A DNA stretch of 64,000 nt from Arthrobacter russicus (GTDB lineage: Bacteria > Actinomycetota > Actinomycetes > Actinomycetales > Micrococcaceae): assembly GCF_031454135.1 (NCBI RefSeq), contig NZ_JAVDQF010000001.1:2542001-2606000 (forward strand). Direction: 5' to 3'. Within the stretch, counting starts at the first letter, position 1. Each line of letters opens with the position of its first letter. The position numbers and the translations under genes are program-made. Of the stretch, positions 8,929 through 16,083 are shown piece after piece. Below the pieces are notes generated by a model. The model had not been told where the DNA came from. It did not search any database and worked only from the letters and a program-made list of their open reading frames with translations.

Positions 8929-10116
8929 TCATTGGGCGATGGCTTCGACGTAGTCAATGATGTAGAAGTCTTGCCAGGGGATCAGCTGAACGTACCAACG
9001 GGCTCGCCTGTCTGCGCTCTGCCAATCGATTCCGGCGGTTGAATCCAGGGTTGCTTCAAATTTCAGATAGTTGCCCGAAGGGTTGACGTTGGTATCGATG
9101 ATCCGGTCTAGACGGTAGCTGGCGGGCGTCATCCAGACGGCATTCGAGGTTGAGGTGCGGAGTGCTTCGAGGATTTTCGCGTTCAGGTTCGTTTGGCCGT
9201 TGAAATATTCCAGCCAAGCGGCACCAGTTTGATTGCTGAAGATGGAACTGGTGTAGGCATTGCCGTACGCCGAAGCGAGCAAACTGGTGCAATGCGCGGG
9301 CGCAGCCCGCCATTCCATTGAACCCATCAGTTCCGTGCCCGAACTGAGCCAAGCAGAATAGGTGTTCAAGACGCTCGTCACCATGTTTTCCGGGCCACCA
9401 GCCGGAATTCGCAACGCTTGCACACTGCTTGCTGCGACTGCAGGGCATTCGGGCGGCAATACCGAAGCATTGGGGTCTGGGCTTGGGGTGGCCGGCGGTG
9501 TTGGTGTTGTCATTGGGGCCGGCGGCGGAGCAGCCACGGGCTTGGCCGGCCCCAGCGCCGCTGATTGGCTGGCGGAGAGCAGACCCGCGCCGAGGCAGAG
9601 CACGAGCCCGCAGGCGATGGCGGTGGCCAGGGTGGTGTTTTGCCGCCACCAGTCCTTGGCCTGGGCCAAAGTGTGCAGCCCGGCAGCAACCAGCAGTGCG
9701 CTCAACGCTGCCGGAAGGGCAAATGCGGCCAAGACGTAGGCGGATCCGGTGCCGGCGATGGCGCTCGGGTCTTTGCCGGTTTCGGCTTCCCCGGAAAGCC
9801 CGAACAGCAGCAACGCCGGTGGGATCGCGGTGAGCAGACCGAGCAACAACGCGGTGAGCGTCCCGCGGTAAAAGGTTGCCGACGTGATCACCTGCCGAGC
9901 TCCGATTGACCAGCGGGCGCCCAAGGTCAGCACGATCAAGAGCGAGAAGGAACTGGTCATGGCCCAGAGCGTCTCGGCGCCCCGATTGCCGTTGTCAGGA
10001 GGAGCTGCGGCATACCAGCTGACATTGGTCAGCAGAGTCAGGAGCGGAACCGCGATGAGCCAGCCGGCCTGGCGGATGAGCTGCCGGTTTTTGTTCGAGC
10101 GTTCGGTTGTTGTCAC
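8929..10116 (-). CDS. Membrane protein with C-terminal extracellular domain, unknown function
   Basis: A 395-aa protein of no recognised family. Four to five hydrophobic segments lie in about residues 15-185 (LIAVPLLTLLTNVSW and others). A Pro/Thr-rich linker follows at about 190-225. A predicted outer domain (about 225-395) contains two Cys near its start and an aromatic-rich end (WYVQLIPWQDFYIIDYVEA). The GTG start at 10116 overlaps the stop of a 42-aa ORF as GTGA, and a GAAAGG lies about 8 nt upstream. This start is preferred to a longer frame reaching 10395, whose extra part is Pro/Arg-rich and reads as an out-of-frame shadow of the two small ORFs. It is the last gene of the accessory minus-strand cluster. 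Confidence 0.7.
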   Translation of the reverse strand: MTTTERSNKNRQLIRQAGWLIAVPLLTLLTNVSWYAAAPPDNGNRGAETLWAMTSSFSLLIVLTLGARWSIGARQVITSATFYRGTLTALLLGLLTAIPPALLLFGLSGEAETGKDPSAIAGTGSAYVLAAFALPAALSALLVAAGLHTLAQAKDWWRQNTTLATAIACGLVLCLGAGLLSASQSAALGPAKPVAAPPPAPMTTPTPPATPSPDPNASVLPPECPAVAASSVQALRIPAGGPENMVTSVLNTYSAWLSSGTELMGSMEWRAAPAHCTSLLASAYGNAYTSSIFSNQTGAAWLEYFNGQTNLNAKILEALRTSTSNAVWMTPASYRLDRIIDTNVNPSGNYLKFEATLDSTAGIDWQSADRRARWYVQLIPWQDFYIIDYVEAIAQ

Positions 10117-10241
10117 CTGGACTGCCTTTCTGCCCGCCGGGCCTGGAGGGCCTTGACGATCGAGGGGCTCGAGAGCGCCAGCAAGCTGACAGTCACCCCG
10201 GCCGCCCGGTTGACGGACCGTTCCATGCGGGTTCCGCTCAT
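10113..10241 (-). CDS. 42-aa micro-ORF coupled to the membrane protein gene
   Basis: ATG at 10241-10239 overlaps the stop of the preceding 49-aa ORF as TGATG, and its TGA overlaps the GTG of the 395-aa membrane protein as GTGA. The product starts MSGTRMERSVN, has a short hydrophobic stretch at about residues 15-24, and ends with a basic tail (ALQARRAERQSR). No family is recognised. The overlaps at both ends are the main support; it could instead be a translational-coupling leader. Confidence 0.35.
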   Translation of the reverse strand: MSGTRMERSVNRAAGVTVSLLALSSPSIVKALQARRAERQSR

Positions 10242-10390
10242 CAGGGCCCCTTGATGTATTGCGGTTGGGCGCTGAAGCTCTGCATCTGATCCAGACTGAA
10301 CGCGCTGGCCAGAAGTACGACGACGGCGGCCAGGTCCCGGCAGGCAGTCGCTTTGGCCTCAGCGGCACGCAGGAAATCTTCAACGGACAT
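10241..10390 (-). CDS. 49-aa micro-ORF heading the coupled trio
   Basis: An ATG at 10390 opens MSVEDFLRAAEAKA, followed by a hydrophobic stretch (LAAVVVLLASAF, about residues 20-32), and ends QYIKGP. The stop TGA shares one base with the next ATG. No good ribosome-binding site is visible, and another ATG in a different frame lies 5 nt upstream. Three successive one- to four-base overlaps make chance less likely, but the call remains tentative. Confidence 0.35.
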   Translation of the reverse strand: MSVEDFLRAAEAKATACRDLAAVVVLLASAFSLDQMQSFSAQPQYIKGP

Positions 10391-10496
10391 GCCATTCAGC
10401 TTGCCGCAGTGGTGAGGGTCAAAACGTCATGCCGTGGTTGGAGATCGTCGAGGTTGCTGCTTTCCGAGCAAGCGGCCGCTGCAGTCCCGGACCGCC

Positions 10497-11111
10497 TCAG
10501 CTGAAAGCGCTGACGATCCCAGCGCCTTCCCCGCCGGGTTGTTCGTCCCAACCGCGGATCTTTGCTGCGGTAGCCTTGAGCCGCGCGTCGCCGGGGCGTA
10601 CCGCGATGTCGAAGTGTGATTCTTTGGGGGTCGCGGCGTTGCCGCCCCAGGCAACTATGCCGTTGAGTTCTGCGAGGATGTCTTTGATGACGGCCAGCTC
10701 ATTGGGGTAGAACATGCCGCCTGCGCCGACCGGGTAGAGCAGTGGGCGGATGGCGATCGCCGTTCCGGAGAGATAGTTCGATTCGTAGGGTTGGGCGATG
10801 CTTCGGTTGGAGTTGTGGGCGGTCACGTCGCCGGGGCGTAGGCTGTCGACTTCGTAATTGAAGCGCCGGGCTACGTACAGGAGCACGGTGGCTGGGTCGC
10901 CGTCTGCCAGGTTCGCCGATTCGCTGCTGCCCTCGATCCGGAAGGTCGGTGCCGTGTTCAGCACTGGCCAACCGTTTGCGGAGGTCGAGCCTTTCCACGT
11001 CGTGCTGCCGGTGGCAGGTGCGGCAAGGGCCGCTGCTGGAAAAGCTAAGGCGCCCGAGGCTGCCAGGGCTATGCCGAGGATGCCACGTCGGCTGAGTTCA
11101 GGAGTTTTCAT
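10497..11111 (-). CDS. Secreted M15-peptidase-like protein with altered zinc site
   Basis: A 204-aa protein. SRRGILGIALAAS at the N-terminus is a twin-arginine-like signal ending near ALAAPA. The body resembles the D-Ala-D-Ala carboxypeptidase (M15) fold: SNYLSGTAIA aligns by eye with the S-x-H-x-x-G-x-A-x-D zinc motif and ESHFDIAV with the final histidine motif. In this copy the first ligand is Tyr and the second is Ala, so zinc binding may be lost. It may bind rather than cut peptidoglycan peptides. Its start overlaps the end of the upstream membrane gene by 14 nt, indicating one operon. Confidence 0.6.
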   Translation of the reverse strand: MKTPELSRRGILGIALAASGALAFPAAALAAPATGSTTWKGSTSANGWPVLNTAPTFRIEGSSESANLADGDPATVLLYVARRFNYEVDSLRPGDVTAHNSNRSIAQPYESNYLSGTAIAIRPLLYPVGAGGMFYPNELAVIKDILAELNGIVAWGGNAATPKESHFDIAVRPGDARLKATAAKIRGWDEQPGGEGAGIVSAFS

Positions 11112-11463
11112 TGTTCCGGCTTTCAGCTCGACGGGCTTTTGCCCGTTGGATGAGTGCGACGATGAGGAGAATCAGACAGGTCACGGCGAGGATAGCAAAA
11201 ATAACCAAGGCCGGATTGATCCAAGGTGGAACCACATCGTAATTCGCATTGCACTTGTTGTGTAATGGAAACCAGAGGCTTGCTTCTTCTGAGTTTTGAG
11301 CACGATATTCTCTATCGTATGTTTGGCCAGCCGCGATACAGGTTTCTGTGATGTCGTTGCCTGCTCTGGTCACGCCGATAACGAAGGTAACGCACAGCGC
11401 GGCGAGACTGAGGAAGATTCCCCATTTCCAAGTTCGGGGATGGATCTTGGCCAACCGATTCAT
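11098..11463 (-). CDS. Two-helix membrane protein, unknown
   Basis: A 121-aa protein with an N-terminal helix at about residues 14-33 and a second at about 85-108, separated by an outer loop with two Cys (CIAAGQ and NKCNAN) that could form a disulfide. The C-terminal tail is basic, then polar. The ATG at 11463 follows the DUF1906 gene by 56 nt on the same strand, and its 3' end overlaps the M15-like gene. Base composition is visibly lower in GC than the flanking housekeeping genes. Confidence 0.6.
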   Translation of the reverse strand: MNRLAKIHPRTWKWGIFLSLAALCVTFVIGVTRAGNDITETCIAAGQTYDREYRAQNSEEASLWFPLHNKCNANYDVVPPWINPALVIFAILAVTCLILLIVALIQRAKARRAESRNNENS

Positions 11464-11519
11464 TTTTGAGCCTCGGCGTGAGTTCGATTCAGGCTGATTT
11501 GTTGATCATGCCCCATGCG

Positions 11520-13571
11520 CTATTCCGTTCCCATACGTGCGATGAGGGTGTCGGTGAAGCCTTGTTTGAATTCTTGGAGCTTGTTGGCTGGCATCGCGAT
11601 GGGTGGTATGTCCACTCCGGCGAGGAATAGTTGGGCGGCGGCTAGCCTGACATCGTCATTGAGTGATAGGACGAGGAGGTCGTGGGCGAGGGCGTTGCAG
11701 GTTTCGGCGTTGGTGAAGCGTTGTTGATAGTAGTTGGTGAAGCGTTTCAGACCGCCGTTGCCGTTGTAGTGTTGCCGTACCGCGGTGGCGATGTCGGTTC
11801 CGGCGGCGACTTTGCGGGCCAGGAGGTAGCCGTCTGCGTCTTCGATCAGGTCGGAGAAGCCAAATCTCGACGCGATTCCTGGTTTGGCGAGTTTTTCCAT
11901 AGCGAAGGTGTAGCCGGAGGAGTAGCTTGCTGAGGCATTGCGCCAATCGGCGTAGAACGTGAGCAGGTCACCACCCCAACCAGTGATGTCACCGGCATTG
12001 ACCTGCTTTGGATTACCAGGCTGGGGAAAGGCGAGATGCCCATTGGCGGTCGCCATCATATGCTCGGCACCAATGGTGTAACCGGTGAAAGGATCAGTGA
12101 ACTCTGCCATCACAGAGAAACCGTTGCCATTGGCGAAATTGATGAAGTCTCGGTTGACGGCGCCTAAGACAACTTGCCAGGGCGGGTCGTTGTACTTTTT
12201 CTCTCGGAGGTATTCCATGACTAGCTGGTTGGGGTTGCCTTTGCCGTATTGGCGGGCGCAGTCGTAGAGATTTTGCACGTAGTTGATGAAGGCGTCAGCG
12301 GCTCCAACAGTGCTGTTGATCGAGGTTTGTCCGGGGTCTCCGCCTTCGGTTCGCCAGATGTTCCGGTCCAGGTCGAAGGTATCGGCCCCGTTGACAACCT
12401 TGAACTCTTTGATCTGGTTGAAAGACCAGTTCGGCGGCAGCGGAAAGCCGAGATTGCCGGAGAACCCCCAGGACATGCCGGAGACGAAGGAGTGCCGGGC
12501 GTAGGTTTTCTTGGTCACGTTGGAACAGACGTTCCGGGAGCCGTACACCCCGTGCACATACTTTTTGCCGTTGTAGGCCAAGCCGGCTTGCACGCCCTGG
12601 AAGTACGGGATGATCGCGGAATCGATGTCATCTTGAGTCGCATCATAGTCGACCGCGAAGTAGATGACGGTGCCCCGGTTGAAGCCGTAGCCAGCAGCTC
12701 GTTCGTGTGCCATTAGGGCATGTTGGTAGCCCTGGGCGTAGGTGAAGTCGGAGAGCAGTCGTCCGTTGTCCGGGTAGATCGACAAGACGCTTAAGCCGGC
12801 GTCGAAGATGGTTTGGAGTTCACCCCGCTTGATGTCCTTGTCCAAGGTCGATTCCGGAGGGTCGTAGATGTAGCGGCCGATCGCACGGTAGCCGTTATTG
12901 ACCAGCCATTGTGCCCGAGACGGTGTGATCGAAAAGCGGGTATCGCAACCGGCCGCCGGTCGGTCAGGATCGCCCATGGAAACCAGAAGTTGCGCCCACG
13001 TCTGATAGTCGCCCTGCCCGGTCGCCGGCAATTGCGAAAACTGTTGGAAGGCGCTGACGTACTCGGCGAGCTTGGCGTCGAAAGTCGTCCGTTTGGAGGT
13101 CCGGACATCGCCGATGTCGCCGCCCAGGGGGACTGGCTCATTGAAGACACAGGCGGATGAAAACAGCTCGACGAAAATCCCGGAATCGCCTTGACGCAAA
13201 GTGCGCGAACGCAGCCCGGCTTGGGTTCCCGGGCCGAAGTTCCCGGTCGGTATCGCAACGCCGAGTTCGTACTGCAACGCGATCATCAGTGACTTCTGCA
13301 CGTCACGGGAGTAGATGCCATCGCATGGACCAATACTGTATTCCTCCTTTTGCCAGTAGCGTCCATTGAGCCACTGCTGGATTTCCCGGACATTCGCAGT
13401 TCCGCCAGCGAGCACCACATACGCATCCATATTCAGGACACAACGGAAAACTACGGGGCTGGTGGCTCCCAGCGGCAAGCCCATATTGGCCCGAAGTTTC
13501 TGGACTGCATCACTGGTCCACGAATCGAAGTTTCCATACTCGTTCGCACCCCAGTAGCCCTTGCAGAACAA
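11520..13571 (-). CDS. DUF1906 glycoside-hydrolase-like protein with peptidoglycan-binding region
   Basis: A 683-aa modular protein. Residues about 1-75 and 75-200 look like tandem peptidoglycan-binding-type repeats (IGPCDGIYSRDVQKS, NFGPGTQAGL). About 210-405 is a DUF1906 (Rv2525c-like TIM-barrel) domain with the acidic strand end YFAVDYDATQDD. About 425-683 is a further domain I cannot name, with GWGGDLLTFYADW. No signal peptide is present. The only standard in-frame start is a TTG at 13571 without a ribosome-binding site, reached inside a frame open back to a TAG at 13611-13613. Related proteins, as I remember them, carry about 100 more N-terminal residues, so this copy is probably 5'-truncated. 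Likely role: binding or cleavage of wall glycans. Confidence 0.75.
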   Translation of the reverse strand: MFCKGYWGANEYGNFDSWTSDAVQKLRANMGLPLGATSPVVFRCVLNMDAYVVLAGGTANVREIQQWLNGRYWQKEEYSIGPCDGIYSRDVQKSLMIALQYELGVAIPTGNFGPGTQAGLRSRTLRQGDSGIFVELFSSACVFNEPVPLGGDIGDVRTSKRTTFDAKLAEYVSAFQQFSQLPATGQGDYQTWAQLLVSMGDPDRPAAGCDTRFSITPSRAQWLVNNGYRAIGRYIYDPPESTLDKDIKRGELQTIFDAGLSVLSIYPDNGRLLSDFTYAQGYQHALMAHERAAGYGFNRGTVIYFAVDYDATQDDIDSAIIPYFQGVQAGLAYNGKKYVHGVYGSRNVCSNVTKKTYARHSFVSGMSWGFSGNLGFPLPPNWSFNQIKEFKVVNGADTFDLDRNIWRTEGGDPGQTSINSTVGAADAFINYVQNLYDCARQYGKGNPNQLVMEYLREKKYNDPPWQVVLGAVNRDFINFANGNGFSVMAEFTDPFTGYTIGAEHMMATANGHLAFPQPGNPKQVNAGDITGWGGDLLTFYADWRNASASYSSGYTFAMEKLAKPGIASRFGFSDLIEDADGYLLARKVAAGTDIATAVRQHYNGNGGLKRFTNYYQQRFTNAETCNALAHDLLVLSLNDDVRLAAAQLFLAGVDIPPIAMPANKLQEFKQGFTDTLIARMGTE

Positions 13572-13665
13572 ACGGGTCTGCTGCGTGGCTGAGACATTGT
13601 GTTTTGTCAGCTAGGCAGCGGACTCGTCTGGCGAATGAGCTTCAGCTAGTGCAGAAACCTGGATG

Positions 13666-13694
13666 ACATCCCGGGATGCCTCTATATGTGTCAA
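13666..13694 (-). promoter_or_regulatory. Possible promoter and palindromic operator before the DUF1906 gene
   Basis: On the minus strand TTGACA (13689-13694) is followed, after 17 nt, by a weak -10-like GGATGT. CATCCCGGGATG (13667-13678) is a perfect 12-bp palindrome overlapping the -10 position. Apart from a 39-codon ORF, the 13572-13767 spacer holds only this and the hairpin described next. Confidence 0.35.
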
Positions 13695-13725
13695 GGGGGG
13701 CGCAGCCGAGCGGTCATTTCGAACA

Positions 13726-13767
13726 GCCATGAGCCCTCTACAGTTGCGCGTGTAGAGGACTCATGGC
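13726..13767 (-). terminator. Long hairpin downstream of the 117-aa gene
   Basis: GCCATGAG-CC-CTCTACA (13726-13742) pairs with TGTAGAG-GA-CTCATGGC (13751-13767) around an 8-nt loop, giving 15 pairs with one 2-nt internal mismatch. It abuts the stop codon of the minus-strand gene ending at 13768. No strong T-tract follows. Confidence 0.6.
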
Positions 13768-14121
13768 CTACTTGCGGGTCTGGGATCGGTCTCTGTTGGC
13801 CCAGGTCTTTGAATTGTAAAGATTCTTGATGGCAACAGCGGCATCGGATGCGATGCCTAGACTGTTGTCTTTGTGCTCGAAAATCGGAGTATAGCCTTTG
13901 CGGAGGGCGAACTCGTTGGCCATCTCGACCGCTCTATTGGGAGTGTCGGGGGTAGTTTCGCCATTATTGATTTTCTCAATGGTTTCCTCGGCGCCTGAGG
14001 ATTGGATGATGCCCATCAGCTCGAAGTTCATGAATTCATGAGGTGGAACCCAGGATCGTAGCGGATGAGGGCCCATGTCAGTGCGCCCTGCGCGGACCTC
14101 TCCATATTCAAAATTCACCAC
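13768..14121 (-). CDS. Hypothetical protein, 117 aa
   Basis: No family recognised. The protein is soluble, with no signal or membrane segment. It contains VPPHEFMNFELMG and a stretch of alternating acidic and amide residues (ETIEKINNGETTPDTPN), then a basic C-terminus ending DRSQTRK. The GTG start at 14121 follows the stop of the secreted 148-aa gene by 9 nt, so the two are probably co-transcribed. A small secreted protein followed by a small cytosolic protein could be an effector and immunity pair, but this is only a guess from arrangement. Confidence 0.5.
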   Translation of the reverse strand: MVNFEYGEVRAGRTDMGPHPLRSWVPPHEFMNFELMGIIQSSGAEETIEKINNGETTPDTPNRAVEMANEFALRKGYTPIFEHKDNSLGIASDAAVAIKNLYNSKTWANRDRSQTRK

Positions 14122-14130
14122 AGCACGATT

Positions 14131-14577
14131 CTACCGGGTGCATCTTGCGGTGCTTTCGCCAACTTTTTGGTTTCCGTCGTAAAGGTAGACAGTTGCCCAT
14201 GCAGAGTTGTATCCACTTGCTGGAACACCCGCCCAAAACGTCGACGTGGTCAGGATCCCGTTGCTTCCAGAGTTGATGTACTGCTGTGCGACGTCCCATT
14301 CTCCTGAACCATCGACACCAACAGCCCAAATCGTCCGATAGGTGCGATTGGCCGACAGATCCCAAGCGTTCGCGTTGTAAGCTGGCCGCGGGTTGTTACA
14401 GGAGATGAAAGCTTGAATCTCAGCCCACCACGGTCCGCGTGGTTGCACCTCGGTATCTACAGGTTGAGGTGTTGGCGCCTGGGCCCCGTTTGCAGGAGAT
14501 GCGGCCAGTACCCCGCCTAGCACAAGGCCCAGCGCCACGAACGTCGTTGCTACAGATTTCAGAGGGCGTTTGAACAT
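14131..14577 (-). CDS. Small secreted disulfide-type protein
   Basis: A 148-aa protein with a clear signal peptide (about residues 1-32, AASPANGA-QA). The mature part of about 115 aa is rich in Trp, Tyr, Asn and Ser, with two cysteines (ISCNNP and the near-terminal ARCTR) able to form one long-range disulfide. The aromatic-rich beta-like pattern (WAVGVDGSGEW, AWATVYLYDG) suggests an Ig-like or beta-sandwich fold. No known bacteriocin family could be assigned. An AAGGA motif lies about 10 nt before the ATG. It heads the accessory cluster next to the IS110 relic. Confidence 0.6.
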   Translation of the reverse strand: MFKRPLKSVATTFVALGLVLGGVLAASPANGAQAPTPQPVDTEVQPRGPWWAEIQAFISCNNPRPAYNANAWDLSANRTYRTIWAVGVDGSGEWDVAQQYINSGSNGILTTSTFWAGVPASGYNSAWATVYLYDGNQKVGESTARCTR

Positions 14578-14592
14578 GATTCTTGCGTCCTT

Positions 14593-14641
14593 ATCTCTAG
14601 ATTCGAACTGACGGAAATCAGCTTATCTATTTCCTAGAGAT
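14593..14641 (-). promoter_or_regulatory. Inverted repeat upstream of the secreted 148-aa gene
   Basis: ATCTCTAG (14593-14600) and CTAGAGAT (14634-14641) are perfect 8-bp arms around 33 nt of A/T-rich DNA in the promoter region of the gene starting at 14577. It could be an operator or an element end. Confidence 0.3.
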
Positions 14642-14700
14642 TTAATCCTGTGAATGCAATGACATTCGTGAATTCAGCTAAAATTGGCATGTCCTGCTCA

Positions 14701-15787
14701 TCAAGGACCTGCGATTCTGGGTTCGTTGAGGGACCGATAAATTTGGCGGGTGATGTAGCGTTTGAGGCTGCGGATGATCTCCTATCTCCTTCTTGTTTCG
14801 ACCCTCCGCAGTGCGGCGTTGAACGTATTCGCGGGTATCTGGGTGGCTGCGCATTCGGACAATGGCGATGGTATGGATCGCTTTATTGAGTTGACGGTCT
14901 CCGCTGCGGTTGAGCCGGTATCTGATAGTTGAACCCGAAGATGCTGAAACTGGGCAGGTTCCTGCCAATGATGCCAGGGCTGTTTCTGAACGAACGCGGC
15001 CAGGGTGCGACCATGCGGTCAGGATCGTCGCGGCACCTACCGGTCCGACTCCAGGCAGATCTAGCAGTTGTGGTTGGGTTTGTAGTACCAACGAGTTCAT
15101 CGCGGTTTTGTTCAATTGCAGTTGGTCATCCAAGCTGAGGATTTGCTTTACCAGCCGGGTCGCTTCTCGCCGGCTGATACGAAGGCCGAGGTCTTCCTCG
15201 CGTGCCCGCTAGGCTGCAACCGTGCGAATGATTTTACCGGTCGGCGATTTGCGAGATTCGATGCCTAGGTCGACAACTCGAAGGAGCGCGGTGAGCGAGT
15301 TGATGGCTGCGGTTCGCTCTCTGGTCATTGATCGCCTCGCTACGACAAGAACCCGTAACGCGGTGTGATACTGCCCAGCGCGAGGTTCACGCAGCATCTT
15401 CACCTCCGTTGCGAGGACGGCTCGGGCTGCCCGGACGGCTCGGGCTGCCCGGACGGCATTGATGCTCTCTGACTTTCCACGTTGACGACCGAGCCTGCGC
15501 TGCGGGAGCGGCGCCTCAACCACGCGATATTCGTGTGCTGTTGCCAACTGTCGCAGCTTGGCTCCGCAGGAGCCCGTCCCTTCCATCGAAATCAACACCC
15601 TGGAAGAATCATTGGTGCTGCGCCGGGATAGCCAGGCCAAGGCCCGGCGCATCCCGGGGCTGGTTGTTGGGAAAGTCTCGGTGGCAATTTCGGCACCAAG
15701 ATCCGTTGAGATGATCGCTAGCGTGTGTGTTTTCGAATGGGTGTCAACACCGACGACATAATCGTATTCTTGCGCTACCACGGGCAT
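14701..15787 (-). pseudogene. Decayed IS110-family transposase
   Basis: The N-terminal DEDD domain starts at the ATG at 15787 (MPVVAQEYDYVVGVDTHSK) and contains SMEGTGSCGAKL. The C-terminal Transposase_20 part has LLDLPGVGPVGAATIL and the IS110 ending. Four lesions are visible. The conserved KSD..DA motif reads KSESINA, losing both acids. An 18-bp unit is tandemly duplicated (15422-15439, 15440-15457). An in-frame TAG (15209-15211) splits the gene. A 7-bp tandem duplication (14777-14783, 14784-14790) shifts frame before the final EIIRSLKRYITRQIYRSL, which ends at 14701. IS110 elements lack clear terminal repeats, so the ends are not fixed; flanking DNA at 14578-14700 and 15866-16083 shows no other gene. 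Confidence 0.85.
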
Positions 15788-16083
15788 CTCGGACTTCCAG
15801 TGATTTTGTTTGACTTTTTCGGATCCGGTCGGCGGATTCTGCTTGGCAGGTCTGGAATGAGCCACGAACCAGAAGTTGCTGGCATGCTTCTAATCAAGCC
15901 ATTGCAGGAGACCAGACTGGTACCGGACTTCGGTTGAGCGGGCAGATCCAGAGAAACGTACCCCCACGATCAGGAGCAAGACAACACATGAGCCACGCTC
16001 TGCCAAAGTCACAGCACCAGCCTGCCAGCCAATCTCAGATCAGCTACTCAAACAATCCCAGACAACACAACACAGAGCGCGTG

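Noticed and set aside
10117-10395. In-frame N-terminal extension of the 395-aa membrane protein
   Set aside because: The extension is Pro/Arg-rich and lies in a different frame from the two micro-ORFs, whose overlaps with each other and with the GTG at 10116 give a more consistent reading.
13611-15211. Amber (TAG) recoding suggested by in-frame TAGs in the DUF1906 region and the IS110 gene
   Set aside because: Ordinary genes in the window end with TAG (for example ctaG and the 117-aa gene), the transposase has other lesions, and there is no local machinery for an unusual amino acid.
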